Positions 23,401 through 33,979 of a stretch of 64,000 nucleotides of DNA are shown here, one piece after another. Source of the DNA: Camarhynchus parvulus (Eukaryota > Chordata > Aves > Passeriformes > Thraupidae); contig NC_044572.1 in NCBI RefSeq assembly GCF_901933205.1, forward strand, positions 76,939,465 through 77,003,464. Reading direction: 5' to 3'. The notes beneath the pieces are model-generated. The model had not been told where the DNA came from. It ran no database searches and saw only the letters and a program-made list of their open reading frames with translations. Numbering within the stretch: the stretch's first letter is position 1; every line of letters begins with the position of its first letter. Both the position numbers and the translations under genes were made by a program.

Positions 23401-26400
23401 TGTCTCTTCTCACAGTGCTGATTTAGAGCCCCCAGCTGAGAAGGCAGCTGTGAAGAACAAGTAACTGGTGAGCACGGCAGGAGCACTCTAATGCTGCTCA
23501 ATGTAATTAATGTTTTCTTTCTGTTGTCCTTATCACTGCCAGTTATGTGTGTTTTCCTTGGTAGGTGCACAAAGACTGGGCTCGTTTGGCCTTGCAAAAG
23601 TAAAAGCCAAGGTCTCCTGTTTCTTCATGTATTTGCAGATAATATTCAGGGTGAGACAGTAGCTAGATTTTAGCCACCCAATTTTAGCCAGATTTCTGAA
23701 GACGCTTTATGAGGTCTTGTGCTAGCAACAGTGGACAACAGAACCAAACCCCAGCATCTATTGCTTTCCTGCTCATACTGGTCGCTATTATACTAACGTT
23801 GCAAAATATTTTCCATGCAACATCCGTGTTTCCAAATGGCCAGTTTTGGGGACATGACTATTTAGAAAATGCAATTTTAGTACACAAGCTAGTCTCTGAC
23901 TTATGTAAAATAAGTTGTTAAAATGCAAGCATAAAGATTCTTTAATAATATATGGTTAATTAGCAGATAAGTACAAAATGGAACTGTACTGTTTAAACCA
24001 GGTTCTTACCTAATCTTCTGATGAAATCAGTCCCTCTGGGAAACACTCAAATGGCATTAGAAATCAGAATGGTGTGATCAAATGAAATTTTCACTGCTGA
24101 TGGCTTCAAGGTAAAAACAAGTATGATATCAGAGTACTAATGCGGATATATAAATAATTCTCCCTGAGATTATATGATTTATTAATTTTGCAAAATAAAC
24201 ATATGTGAAAAGATGTAATTAAACTGTTCTTTTAAAATAATAACAGACCCAAATATTTTCCTTTTTCCAAGTAAAATGACCAAAATCTGCAAAAGATGCA
24301 CAAAAAGTCTGAAGTCCTAATAATTCTATCCCATACTGGGGTAAGTGGGAAGAAAAATAAGATGACAAATGTGTACAAAACCCAAAAGAGTAAAGAATAA
24401 GGAGGATCATAAGTACAAGCCAACACTGCATTATTAAATCCCACTTTATTAATGCTGAAATTGATTGAAGGGAAAAACCACCCTAACATTAGAAGTCGTC
24501 ACTGTTAGATATCCAAGACAACAAACCCAGCACATTACAGCTCCTCCTCTGACACATTTAAATAAGATCATTCTTGATTCAAGCCAGAATTTTGCTGCAG
24601 CTAAATTCTTTTTATTTTCTTTTTTTTTCTCCATGAAGTGATTTTTTGGTGAGTCATCACCAGTTTGGTCTGTGAGTTTGGTCTCGGCATCTGAAATTCA
24701 GATCTGTCAGCTCTCACTGTGCACCCCTTTACTGAGTACTCAGATAAACTACTCACTCAGTACTGTCGATACTAACTGCAGTGGCAGCCCAGTAATCTTA
24801 ATGGAAAACTTACATAATTATTGTGGGAGCAGACTCCAGTAGGGAGAGAAATGCCAGCCACAGGACAGGAGGTGCAATCCAGCAATATTTCCCCTTTTCC
24901 ATCTCAAAAGCTGAAGTTAGATCCCTTTTAATCTCCTCAGTTTATATTGATATAATAAGAGATAGGAATAAAAAACAATTCAGCCTCTGCGCTCTGAAAA
25001 CATTGCCACTTCTTTCTGGCAAATGAGCACTGAGTCAGATTGCTGCTTCCTTCCTGCTTAAGGTTTCTCTTCAACAAGGTAGAAAATCCCACCGTTTCCA
25101 ATAACATGATACCCCAGCTATAACAATCATTCCCTTTTATAAAAATTTTATTTCATCCATACCTTAGCCAAACACAGTATATACTCTGATGTTTACTAAA
25201 TAGAAACAAAGTGCAGACAGTTGCTATTTTTGCTTGCTGTGTAGGACAGATTGACTTTATGCCTTTTGAAAGGTGCTAGAAGCATTTGTGCAAGGGGACA
25301 TCATAACACTATTTGCCATCAAATGTTCACTGCAGTCCTGCTCAAATACAAAATACTACACTCAAATGTCAGAATACAGAGTATGTCAGAATATAGAGAT
25401 CATTCAATGATGGAAAAAATCAGTGGAGCAGGCAATATACAAAACAGAAGTTTCAGAACTGAAGATCTGTGTTCTCACAATGTATACAGCTGGCAGAAAG
25501 AGGAAGAACGAGTCAAGGGTAAGAGAGAAAGACTTCTGGCCCAAGTGGCAATGACAGAGTCAAATATGGGTTCATTAGTAATCAATGACTCTGTAGCACA
25601 ACAGGTGATGTAAGTCAATGTTTGTTATGAACAAAAAGCACAAAATCTTAAGGACATTGTATAGTGAATGTTTTTGTTTCCATATCACTGTGATTTAAAC
25701 ATTTTGCATCTTTTGTGTCCTGAAAATGTCTCTTAAAATAATTAAATCCAGCACTGGATGAGATAATTACTCCAGTCACTGGCTGCAAGACTTGATTGAT
25801 GCTGTGAGCCTGACAAATGACAAATGTGTCACAAGTCATAATTTTGACAGTTGGGGGGTATATTTTCTTTGTATCCTTAATGTTCTTGCTCAAGGAATGG
25901 TCACCTCTCAACACCACAGAGTTCTGCCTAAATTTCCAAGTTTTTCAGTCTTAATACAGTTTTGGAGGGCAATCAGATTTGAAAACTGTGCCCTTATTTA
26001 GGCACACAGAATCGCCAGGCTCCACAGCCCCCAAATCCTCTAACTTTATGCAAGCAAAGTGTAAGTAAGAGGGAATCCTAGAGTTCAAATTTCAGCCTTT
26101 TCAGTCTTGGGTTTAAGCACAAAGAGTAGTGTCATTTAACTATTGATCCTTCCCAAAAAGCTGAGATGGAAAATTACACACCATCAGGCTCTATCTTCAA
26201 GCCTGATGTTAGCCAAAATGGATTATTCTCCAGAACACAAAAGATTTTGTTATTGTGTGTAATATATAGAATACCTTTACATTTAATAAGAGCTGTTGGG
26301 TTGAAAAAAGGCTGCTACACCATGATAACATTAGTGCTTTTTATGTGGGTATTCCAATGTGATCTTCTCAGAAGACTCAATTAAAAGAAAAAAAACCAAA

Positions 26401-26537
26401 CTGAATTTGGCCCATTATTTTTTATGTGTACTTTTTTTATTGGTATTGTCAGAGACTGAAATATTATTGTTTATGGTGTAAACTTTTGCCTATTTTATCA
26501 GAACTGTATTACAAAAGCTACAGAGGATACCACCACA
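20441..26537. other. Unique DNA, no gene seen
   Basis: About 6 kb with no transposon or exon that I can recognise. Open frames up to 134 codons (22806-23210, minus) show no protein-like signature. A C8 run lies at 21500-21507, and an AT-only patch near 22290-22330. Confidence 0.5.
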
Positions 26538-27283
26538 TGTCGAATAGGCCTTTGGAACAAGGCCCTGGACCATTTGCTGATGAAAGTAAGACAAAGTAAT
26601 ACCTCAGGGCTGGGGACATTCACCAAGCACAAGCCTGATACCTTTGGGGAGGAGAGAACAGCCCCAGAGTGATCAGCTGTCAGGCTTATACAGACCCTTG
26701 CACCAAAGGGTGGAGGGAGAGAGGCTTTGGGTGTGACTTGGAAAGCCTCAGGTCAGAGGCAGTGACCTCCCATCCTTCTCTGCGCAGAGGAGCCCAGCTG
26801 AGAAGCCCTTCTCCCAGGGGAAAGCTCATCCACAGCAGAAGGGGTGACGCAGCCCATCTAAAGGGGCCCCCAAAGGGGACCCCAGATCTTGCACCAGAGC
26901 ACTGCAGTGTGATGCAGCAGATCCTCAGTGATGCAAGGGACAGTGTCAAACTGACTCCCTGAAAGGGAGGCACATGGGCGTTCCCGCCTGGCCCATAGTG
27001 TGTATTCATCCACGGAATTCCATACTCTTCGGTGCGTGGCGGCGCATGGTGGCATGGTGCAACCACGGCGAGGGATCCTCATCACCAAGAAGAAGAGATG
27101 GAGGGGAGCAACGAGACATCACTGGGACCCTCAGATGGGTGATATGCTTCCACCTAACCCCTGTCACTCTCCCCCTATCCCCTCACTCCCCAGGCATACT
27201 TCTTTCTCTAAAATGCACAGCACTTGATAAATGCGTATTTACCTCTCAGGTCCCAGTTCCATAAAGCACTTTACAAAATGACA
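26538..27283 (+). mobile_element. Probable LTR of an avian endogenous retrovirus
   Basis: A GC-rich block bounded by TGTCGAATAGG and AAATGACA, giving a short terminal inverted TGTC/GACA. Its order of elements fits an LTR: a U3-like left part, a CpG-dense middle (about eleven CpG between 26977 and 27115, including GTGCGTGGCGGCGCATGG), then a pyrimidine-rich part (CCCTATCCCCTCACTCC), and a GATAAA polyadenylation-like hexamer at 27226-27231 followed by TTTACCTCTCA. It looks familiar as an avian ERV LTR, but I cannot name the family, and no target-site duplication is visible. Open frames of 96-126 codons on both strands result from the GC content. Confidence 0.5.
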
Positions 27284-27483
27284 AAAAAATATGAAGGCAG
27301 GAATTGAATGCTAGTAATTTCACTAGTAAGACCTTTACCAATTTGTATACATAGAATTGACAAATTATTTTAGCCAAAATAAACAAGGCTTTCTGGACTA
27401 TTTGTATTTTATCTGCAACACCAACACTACTAATGGCTGCTCATTAAGGTTGTCAAACATCTGCAAACAGAGTTGAACATCAA

Positions 27484-27820
27484 ATCTATGATTTTGACTT
27501 TTACTAAAGACTTTGACACTGTTTTCCACAGCATTCTCCTGGGAAAACTGACTTCATGTGGCTCTGTTATTTACTGGATAAAAAATTGGCTGGATTGTTG
27601 TGCCAAGAGAGTGGAGGTGAATGGAGTATCAGCAATAGTGTTGCCAGCAGGACCAGGGCAGTGATCATCCCCATGGTCTCGGCACTGGTGAGGCTGCACA
27701 TTGAAACTTGTGTTCTGGGTTCCTTGCTGCAAAAAGGGAGATTTGGAGATTTTCCAAAGAATGGAAGTAAAGCTGACGAAGGACAAAACAAGTCTTATGA
27801 GGAGCAGCTGCTTTTGTCCC
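27484..27820 (+). mobile_element. CR1 LINE fragment (reverse transcriptase) with internal deletion
   Basis: The first part (to about 27625) encodes a degenerate CR1 reverse-transcriptase stretch, LTFTKDFDTVFHSILLGKL, then WIKNWLDCCAKRVEVNG. It matches the family's motif A region (usually LDFSKAFDTV-H-ILL) and the following W-KNWL-R-Q-V-VNG block. The first, catalytic aspartate of motif A is T here, so the enzyme would be dead. It then jumps directly to a CR1 part normally several hundred bases downstream (ATAGTGTTGCCAGCAGGACC, CTCGGCACTGGTGAGGCTGCAC), and ends near ACAAGTCTTATGAGGAGCAGCTG at about 27812. A 187-codon open frame (27556-28119) starts inside it and runs on into unrelated DNA. Confidence 0.85.
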
Positions 27821-29919
27821 TACCCCTGAACTGCCCTAACCTTCTCAGATTCAAGTGCCTCCTAGACCTTGCAAAGCAGAACTTGTTTGGGTATCACTTG
27901 GGGTTTTGTTTACTGTGGGGCACAGTTTATAATGAGAAGGAAGAGAGAGAAGCAAAGGTGTATGAAGTACACCTCAGCTTCCTCAGTGATGAGAGGGAGA
28001 AGCTGACCATTGAAGGGAACCCTGGAAAAGCCACAGAAGAGGACTTGCCTTCAAGCCATGTGCACAGACTGCAGCCACACTGCCAAGTGGGTAGCAGCAG
28101 CTCAGGCAGCTATAGCTGAGACCTGAGCAGAATTAACAAGCTTTACTCAATCTTGGACTATACTGACTCTTGGAAATAATCACATCAGTGTAGAGCTAAA
28201 ACACATGGACGACGTGAACTGCAGCCACAGAGTTTGGCTGTGTGTGTTAGACACTGTGTGTGCTTTGTCATTGCCATGGAGGGAAGAAAGGAGATTCCCA
28301 CCTTCAGTAATCCCAAACAACCCAAGCATGACAAGAAGACATCTCTGGACAGTAATGTGGATGTCAAGAAATGATGTTGCTAGATTTTTAATGAACAACC
28401 AGAATCTAATCTCTGTCACTGGGACATGGCAATGTAAATCTCTGTAGATTGGCAATATGAAAAGAGGGAGGAAAATATTGTAGCCCTCAGAAGCCAGAGT
28501 GAAGAAGTTTCAATTAGTGCTCACAAAGGCTCCCAGTAAACACTCTGAGTCCTTACATTCAAAGATGGGTGATGACTGGCCTAAATAAAGGAAAAACTGT
28601 GCTGGAAAATCTCAAAAGGATATAAAACAGCTTCTCAGTTCATCGTGTAATTTCTCCCATCCAACTGATGGCAATATTATGACAATAATTGCATGTCTGT
28701 TTGACAACCATACACTGCCAGTCTCTTTAATGGACCTCTGTGTTTTCAAAATATCCCTAAATGACACAGTTTTTAATGAGCTACACAGCTGCAGGCTGGA
28801 TACTAATTTACGACAGAAACAGTGCTATCACACTCTTCTTTCCTCTTGGTAGTGTTGCAACATGAGTTTGAGGTAAGCAGTTAAAAATAATGATGCTTTC
28901 AAAATGTTTTCAACTGATATTGTGTGGGGAGTTTTGTCCCATGAAATCCTGACTTCTACTTATTTTCAGTTTTGCTAATAAATGAGCAGAATTGCAGTTA
29001 TGAACAAGGATTTTATTTTTCTTTTCAGATCTGATGTGGACCTTTACAGATAGTATAAATAAATGTACATGAGACCAATGTTATTAAAGAGAGGATCTGT
29101 TTTTATTAAAGACATTACTTTCAAAGACACAGTCGCCTAACCCTTCCTTATTTGATACTTGTGGATAAAAATAATTCAATAAAACCCATGAAAACTCTGA
29201 ATGCTGTTTGTATTCAGATTACTATAAGATCAAAATGGTTCTCATTATCTCAGTCACGTTAAGACGTTACTCAAGGATGAGAGGCTGTAAAATATTACTG
29301 CTCTTTTAGAACTTCCGTTGTCTCATCCATTTCTTTCACTGCTGGCAAACTATGAAAGCAATTTTAGGAAACTGAGGGGCAGAAAATGTTCATAAGTCTT
29401 CTCCAGCTGTTGTGAAGAGGAATGATGACATACACTATCAAAGTAGAGAGCTCAAATATTTTGAGGTTAGGACTATTGCCTCTTTTTAATTTATAAGAAA
29501 TAGAAAAAAAAAAAAAAACCCCCAAATTCATTCTAGACACAGCATTCTTTCAGTGCATCACTAAAAATAAGCCTTTAATATGTAATGCTTATGACTTCAC
29601 TACCACAAAAATTAAAATGTAGCTTATGATGCACAACACCAACAATTTTAATTCTCAATACACATAGAACTCCAGAAGTCCTGGCACAGCTTTTCATGAA
29701 GTTGTATTTTAACACGCAGCCAAAAGTAAACCTAGTCCTTCTAACTCTCTGGCTATTAAATACTTCACCAGGCATAGGAGACTGAATACCATATAAACAA
29801 TTTTCACAATTCTCACCATTTCAGCTATAATATATTCCAGTCTATTAAGCATTCTTATGCTGAAGGTTCTTGGTATCTGCCAGCAAGATTATTCTTGATC
29901 TGTGGGCAATTGAAAACTT
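27821..29919. other. Unique DNA, no gene seen
   Basis: The stretch 27821-28120 remains open in the frame that enters from the CR1 fragment but resembles no known protein. The rest, including 28600-28830, is AT-rich unique DNA. A 15-16-A run followed by C5 lies near 29503-29523. Confidence 0.45.
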
Positions 29920-30330
29920 CTCTAATACTAAATGTCATGTTGGTTAACTGGGAGAAGTGATTAAACCTTCTTTGTAAAGAGGAGAGCTGGAACAAAAGAA
30001 TCCATTGTTCAGCCGCTGGACCACATGGGAAGGTCTGAACAAATGCTAATTAACCCAGGGTAAATAGATGTTTCGTTGGTTCACGGATTGATTAAGACGA
30101 CTTTTAGAGCCCGACAAAACCAGAAAGTTTATGTCTTCCTCAGACATAAACTGATCTGGATTAAGTGTTTAGCTCTCCTGCTCACAGCCTTGGGCCATTT
30201 CCATGCACTTTGAGGTTATTGCCCTCCAATCTCGTGCATAAATATTTTTCTGAATACTCTATAGTCTAAATTCATTCTGCTGAGGTGGATTTAGGAGGCA
30301 TCAAATCAAATGTCTGGAGAATACTTTGAT
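29920..30330. other. Conserved-noncoding-like block with hairpin
   Basis: Non-repetitive DNA that keeps scattered CpG sites (CAGCCGCTGG, TTTCGTTGG, TCACGGATTG, AGACGAC, GCCCGAC, CTCGTGC) in an otherwise CpG-poor area and is dense in developmental-factor motifs. It has SOX-type CATTGTT at 30003-30009, homeodomain TAATTA at 30047-30052 and bicoid/OTX-type GGATTA at 30158-30163. A perfect 10-bp stem hairpin lies at 30126-30152. This texture is typical of vertebrate conserved enhancers, but conservation cannot be shown from one sequence. Confidence 0.35.
30126..30152. repeat. Hairpin, 10-bp perfect stem, 7-nt loop
   Basis: AGTTTATGTC at 30126-30135 pairs exactly with GACATAAACT at 30143-30152 around the loop TTCCTCA. 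After a small internal mismatch the pairing resumes with CAG (30121-30123) and CTG (30156-30158). It is too short for a normal microRNA precursor. Confidence 0.9.
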
Positions 30331-31029
30331 GAAAATCAGAAGATAGTAATTCATTAACTCAGGTCAGCAGCAGCCAAGTAAATTTTATTTCAAGCAAGTA
30401 TTGATGGAAAACCAGAGGGTTACCAGAAACTGGGGGAAGTATAGGCAGAGATCCTGCGATCCTGGACAGACTGAAAAATAACTCTGGCTCCTTAGCAAGG
30501 AAACCGTTCAGGAGAGCCAAAACTGTGAATATTCCCTATGAAAAGAGAAAATAAATAAATTTATCTCACTACCATACTCTATTTCCCCCAAGAAAGCCAC
30601 TTAACAAGACCTCCCCATTTCCCCTCAATTGCCTAGGAAGCAACAACAAAGTTAAACTTCAGCTAGAGTAGTTCTTATTTTGTTCTTGAGAGATATATTT
30701 TGGTTTCTAGAAGGGCATAATTTGCATTTTTCTTCATGTGGGCTTGCCTTTAAAAATGCTTAGAAAATACCTATACTTAAATATTTGGTAGGATATTTGC
30801 CTAATGGTTTCTGAAAAAAAGCGTGCCTAAAAATATTCTACAAGTTTTTACTGATAACACAGATTAAACAACTTGTCTTAGCTTGAGTTATAGCCATCCC
30901 CAAAGTAAACACAGCAAATGGTAAGAGCCCACAATGGCTTGGAGCAGGAAGTGAAAAGATATCTACTAAGAATTGCTAAAGCAAGCACAATGGCAGAAAT
31001 GTTATTAGAACATATAGGGGGTTTATTTT
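30331..31029. other. AT-rich unique DNA, no gene seen
   Basis: No exon, repeat or RNA gene recognised. Confidence 0.5.
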
Positions 31030-31057
31030 GGGGGAGGGGACAGGTGGGGGGAGAGGG
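31030..31057 (+). repeat. G-quadruplex motif
   Basis: G5-A-G4-ACAGGT-G6-AGA-G3: four or more runs of at least three G with loops no longer than seven bases, so it meets the usual G3+N1-7 quadruplex rule on the + strand. Another GGGGG lies eight bases upstream. Confidence 0.85.
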
Positions 31058-31106
31058 TTGTTGTTGTTGTTTGTTTTTTTATTGTTTTGAGGTGGTTTTT
31101 TTTAGG
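31058..31106. repeat. T/G low-complexity tract
   Basis: TTG repeats (TTGTTGTTGTTG) passing into T runs broken by G. It directly follows the quadruplex motif, and together they make about 75 bp with almost no C on the + strand. Confidence 0.8.
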
Positions 31107-32769
31107 ATATTTAACACTGCCAGCTTACAAATCAGTAGAAGGGGGAAGGAAGATAAGTAGATCAGAAAAGGCACTTAAGTGGTATGGGTTTCAAAGCGCA
31201 CCTTATATAAGTAGACCTATACATTTTCTGTCATTGGAAGGAAATACAGAAAAAAACAAAAAGAATATAAAAAAGACTGCCTAAAATCATGATTAATGAA
31301 AAAAGTGAAATCACTATAAATTTGAGAAATTAATGGCTATTTATTTCACTTCATTGATCCACTTTTAATTTGAGCATTTTAAAACCTTTTCAAGTTGTGC
31401 AACCCTTTAAAAAGTGCTTGAAGGTTCTGGAATTTGCTTATCACTCAAGTTGAATGTTAAAGAGCTGAGATTGGAAATGCTATTTTATTACTGGCAGTTA
31501 TGCTGAGCATTGTTTCAAAGTAGATAAAACAAGATCTGCTTCAACAGAAGAGGAATTTGATGTGTAAGTGGTGTGCATTTGGAAAACATTTTTCACAGTT
31601 TCATTTGCCTATCTTTTTCTTCAGTGAATGCTAATTTCCAAGATAAAGGCTTGGTACTTTCCAAAAGAATGGTGTGGATTTATTCTTGTCAATATTTTTA
31701 ACATGTATTTCATCACAGAAATGTTGCTTCCTAGTAATTTTAACAGAGAATTTTTAGTTTAGCAGCAGCCTTTTATGAAATGCCTCATAATATCAGACAT
31801 TACAGCACAGGCATTCAAGTAAATATAAATGGAAATTCCTTTTAGTTAAACTGATACCGCAATTTTAGCAATCATGCCTTCTCATTTGCCTCTGGGCTTG
31901 CCCTTTCCAGTCTAAAGATCTCTGTATTCCTATTTTAGTTTGAATTCCTCTACTCAAAATTAGCATGTGTCCTTTGAGCCTAAGAATATGGTAGCTTTTT
32001 ATTCCAAATATGACTATCTCAGCAGAGGCAGGAATGATTTATAAAAGGCCAGATCTCTTTCTTTCACAGAGGTCAATGTCTGAAATCTGATTGACCTTAA
32101 TAGAAGGGCAGTAGAAAAATGCCATAGAATTTGAAGTCCAAAGGGATTGTTTTCAAGCAGTCTTGCCAAATTTTATTTCACCAGCAATTCCTGTAAAAGT
32201 GCACAGGCATGTGGAGATGGTTGCAAATATTTTAAAATAATGATAATACAGTGGCAAATTAAAAGATAGCTACATCTTTTAAATTACTCACCTGTTAAAA
32301 ATATTTGCTTATTATCTCTCAATTATCAGTCAGAGGCATTCAAGGATCTAGTCCAACACTGTTAAATACATTGCCCTTATGAACTCTTTTTATGCACTAG
32401 TTCCACAGTGATCGTGCACATGTAGGGCAATCCCCTGTAACTCAGCAGCAAAAAGGAAAAGCTGGAAGCAGAATAAACATGTCGGAGCCTTAAAAGATAC
32501 TTCAGGCATGCTTAAGAGCATAATCTATAATCACAATTCCTTTGTAAACAAGAGGCCACCTACAGGCAGCCAAATGACAAGCACACATAGGTGTGAGGAT
32601 GGCTGTGGCTATTTTGTCTTCCTTTTATTTAAAATCAATGTAACTTCCAAAATTGCTTTGATCACAGAAACTACACCAGTAACCATACATTTCAATATGT
32701 TGAAATAGCCTAGATCAATGACCCTCCTCAAAAGATTATTTATAAATACAAATTCCAATTAAATTTGGA

Positions 32770-32797
32770 GATACTGATTGATACTGATTGATACTGA
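32770..32797. repeat. 10-bp tandem repeat, 2.8 copies
   Basis: The unit GATACTGATT is repeated head to tail. The copies are identical, so the expansion is recent or the array is slippage-prone. Confidence 0.85.
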
Positions 32798-33003
32798 GCT
32801 CCTGATTGTGATATATTAGGAGAAAATCCAGCATGATTTTCCTCCATTTTAGTGAGCTCAATATTGGACTTTACTTATCTTCTTTATCACTATTACACAA
32901 ATTAAAAATTCTTAATATTTTTGCATTGTGAAGTGAAAAAACAAACAAACAAGCAAACTTTTTATTTAAGAAAAAGGCATGTTTTGTTCTGTTTTTTCAA
33001 AGT

Positions 33004-33068
33004 TCACAAGAAAGTTCTGTAAGATCTCGTGATCTGTAAGATCACAAGAAAGTAGTGTAAGATCAGCA
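33004..33068. repeat. 38-bp tandem duplication, 1.7 copies
   Basis: TCACAAGAAAGT followed by TGTAAGATC occurs at 33004 and again from 33042. The second copy diverges after about 27 bp. A short local duplication. Confidence 0.75.
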
Positions 33069-33751
33069 TGGTGAAATGGTTGCCTATGTTCTCCTTGACT
33101 TGCCTCCTCCTTGCTTCCTTCTTTCTTTAAGGTTCAAATCAACTAGGATTTGGAAAGAGCATAGAAATTGAGAGAAAGTCAATTTGTGGCTACAAACCAA
33201 TAAAATCACCAATTTCAGCAACTAGATTTTTTTTTGTTGTTCTGTCTTGTTTTGCAATTCAGTGACTTTGTTTGATCTTGTAAAAGACTTTACATATATT
33301 TGTATTGTCAAAAATAAAATTTATCATTTTCAGTTTAAGTGAAATAAAATGCTTTCAACAAAAGAAATTTTAGCTGTTTTATTTTCCAAAAAAGGACTCT
33401 ATAGGAAAAACACATTAGTCTAGGCAAAATAACCAACAATAACCAACTCTCACTTTAGTGAAAAGTAAAGATTTTCTGTGTGTGAACCAGTTGAAATCTT
33501 CATTCTTGTATTTCCTATCTCCATCAAAAACATTTATGTTAAACTGCGTAAACACATTTTCTTCATGAACCTGTTATACACAAGATGAGTTATTTGCCAG
33601 TATGCCCTAGAGGTATTTTTGTTTAATTGGCTGAGCTTGAAAATGTAACTCAGTTCTGGGGTTGCTGCTGTTTCCTTGAAAATTTCAACCTGAATTCAGA
33701 TTATCTGGAGAAAATACTGCCTTCTACTAGGCAAACAAAAAGATTATGTCA

Positions 33752-33979
33752 AGCATGGTGTAGAATTGAGCCATGAACGATGAGGTTTTCATTACAAACA
33801 GTGGCTCGAATGTTCTGTGCAACTTTTGGAAAAAGTTCTGAGTGCTGACAGCATTTCAACCATCTCTCTTCCAGCATATGCAACAGACTTGCTAAAACTA
33901 CAGCTGTGTCAGATTCCTTGGTTGAATCCCAAGGAGCAGTAACAGCCAACAGACATGACTCCCAGACCTTGGCAAAGTC
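33752..33979 (-). other. Unidentified coding-like open frame, 76 codons
   Basis: A minus-strand frame with no stop for 76 codons. The reading begins DFAKVWESCLLAVTAPWD and contains DTAVVLASLLHMLEERWLK and KVAQNIRATVCNENLIVHGS. The residue mix (charged residues alternating with leucines, few low-complexity runs, a plausible helix at LASLLHMLEERW) looks more like real protein than the other frames in this AT-rich region. I do not recognise the family. No convincing splice sites bound it and the adjoining frames do not continue it. It could be an exon, a piece of a processed pseudogene, a transposon remnant or chance. Confidence 0.25.

Larger units (their letters stand above)
31107..33751. other. 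AT-rich unique DNA, no gene seen
   Basis: No exon or transposon recognised. Two very short tandem repeats are listed separately. Confidence 0.5.
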
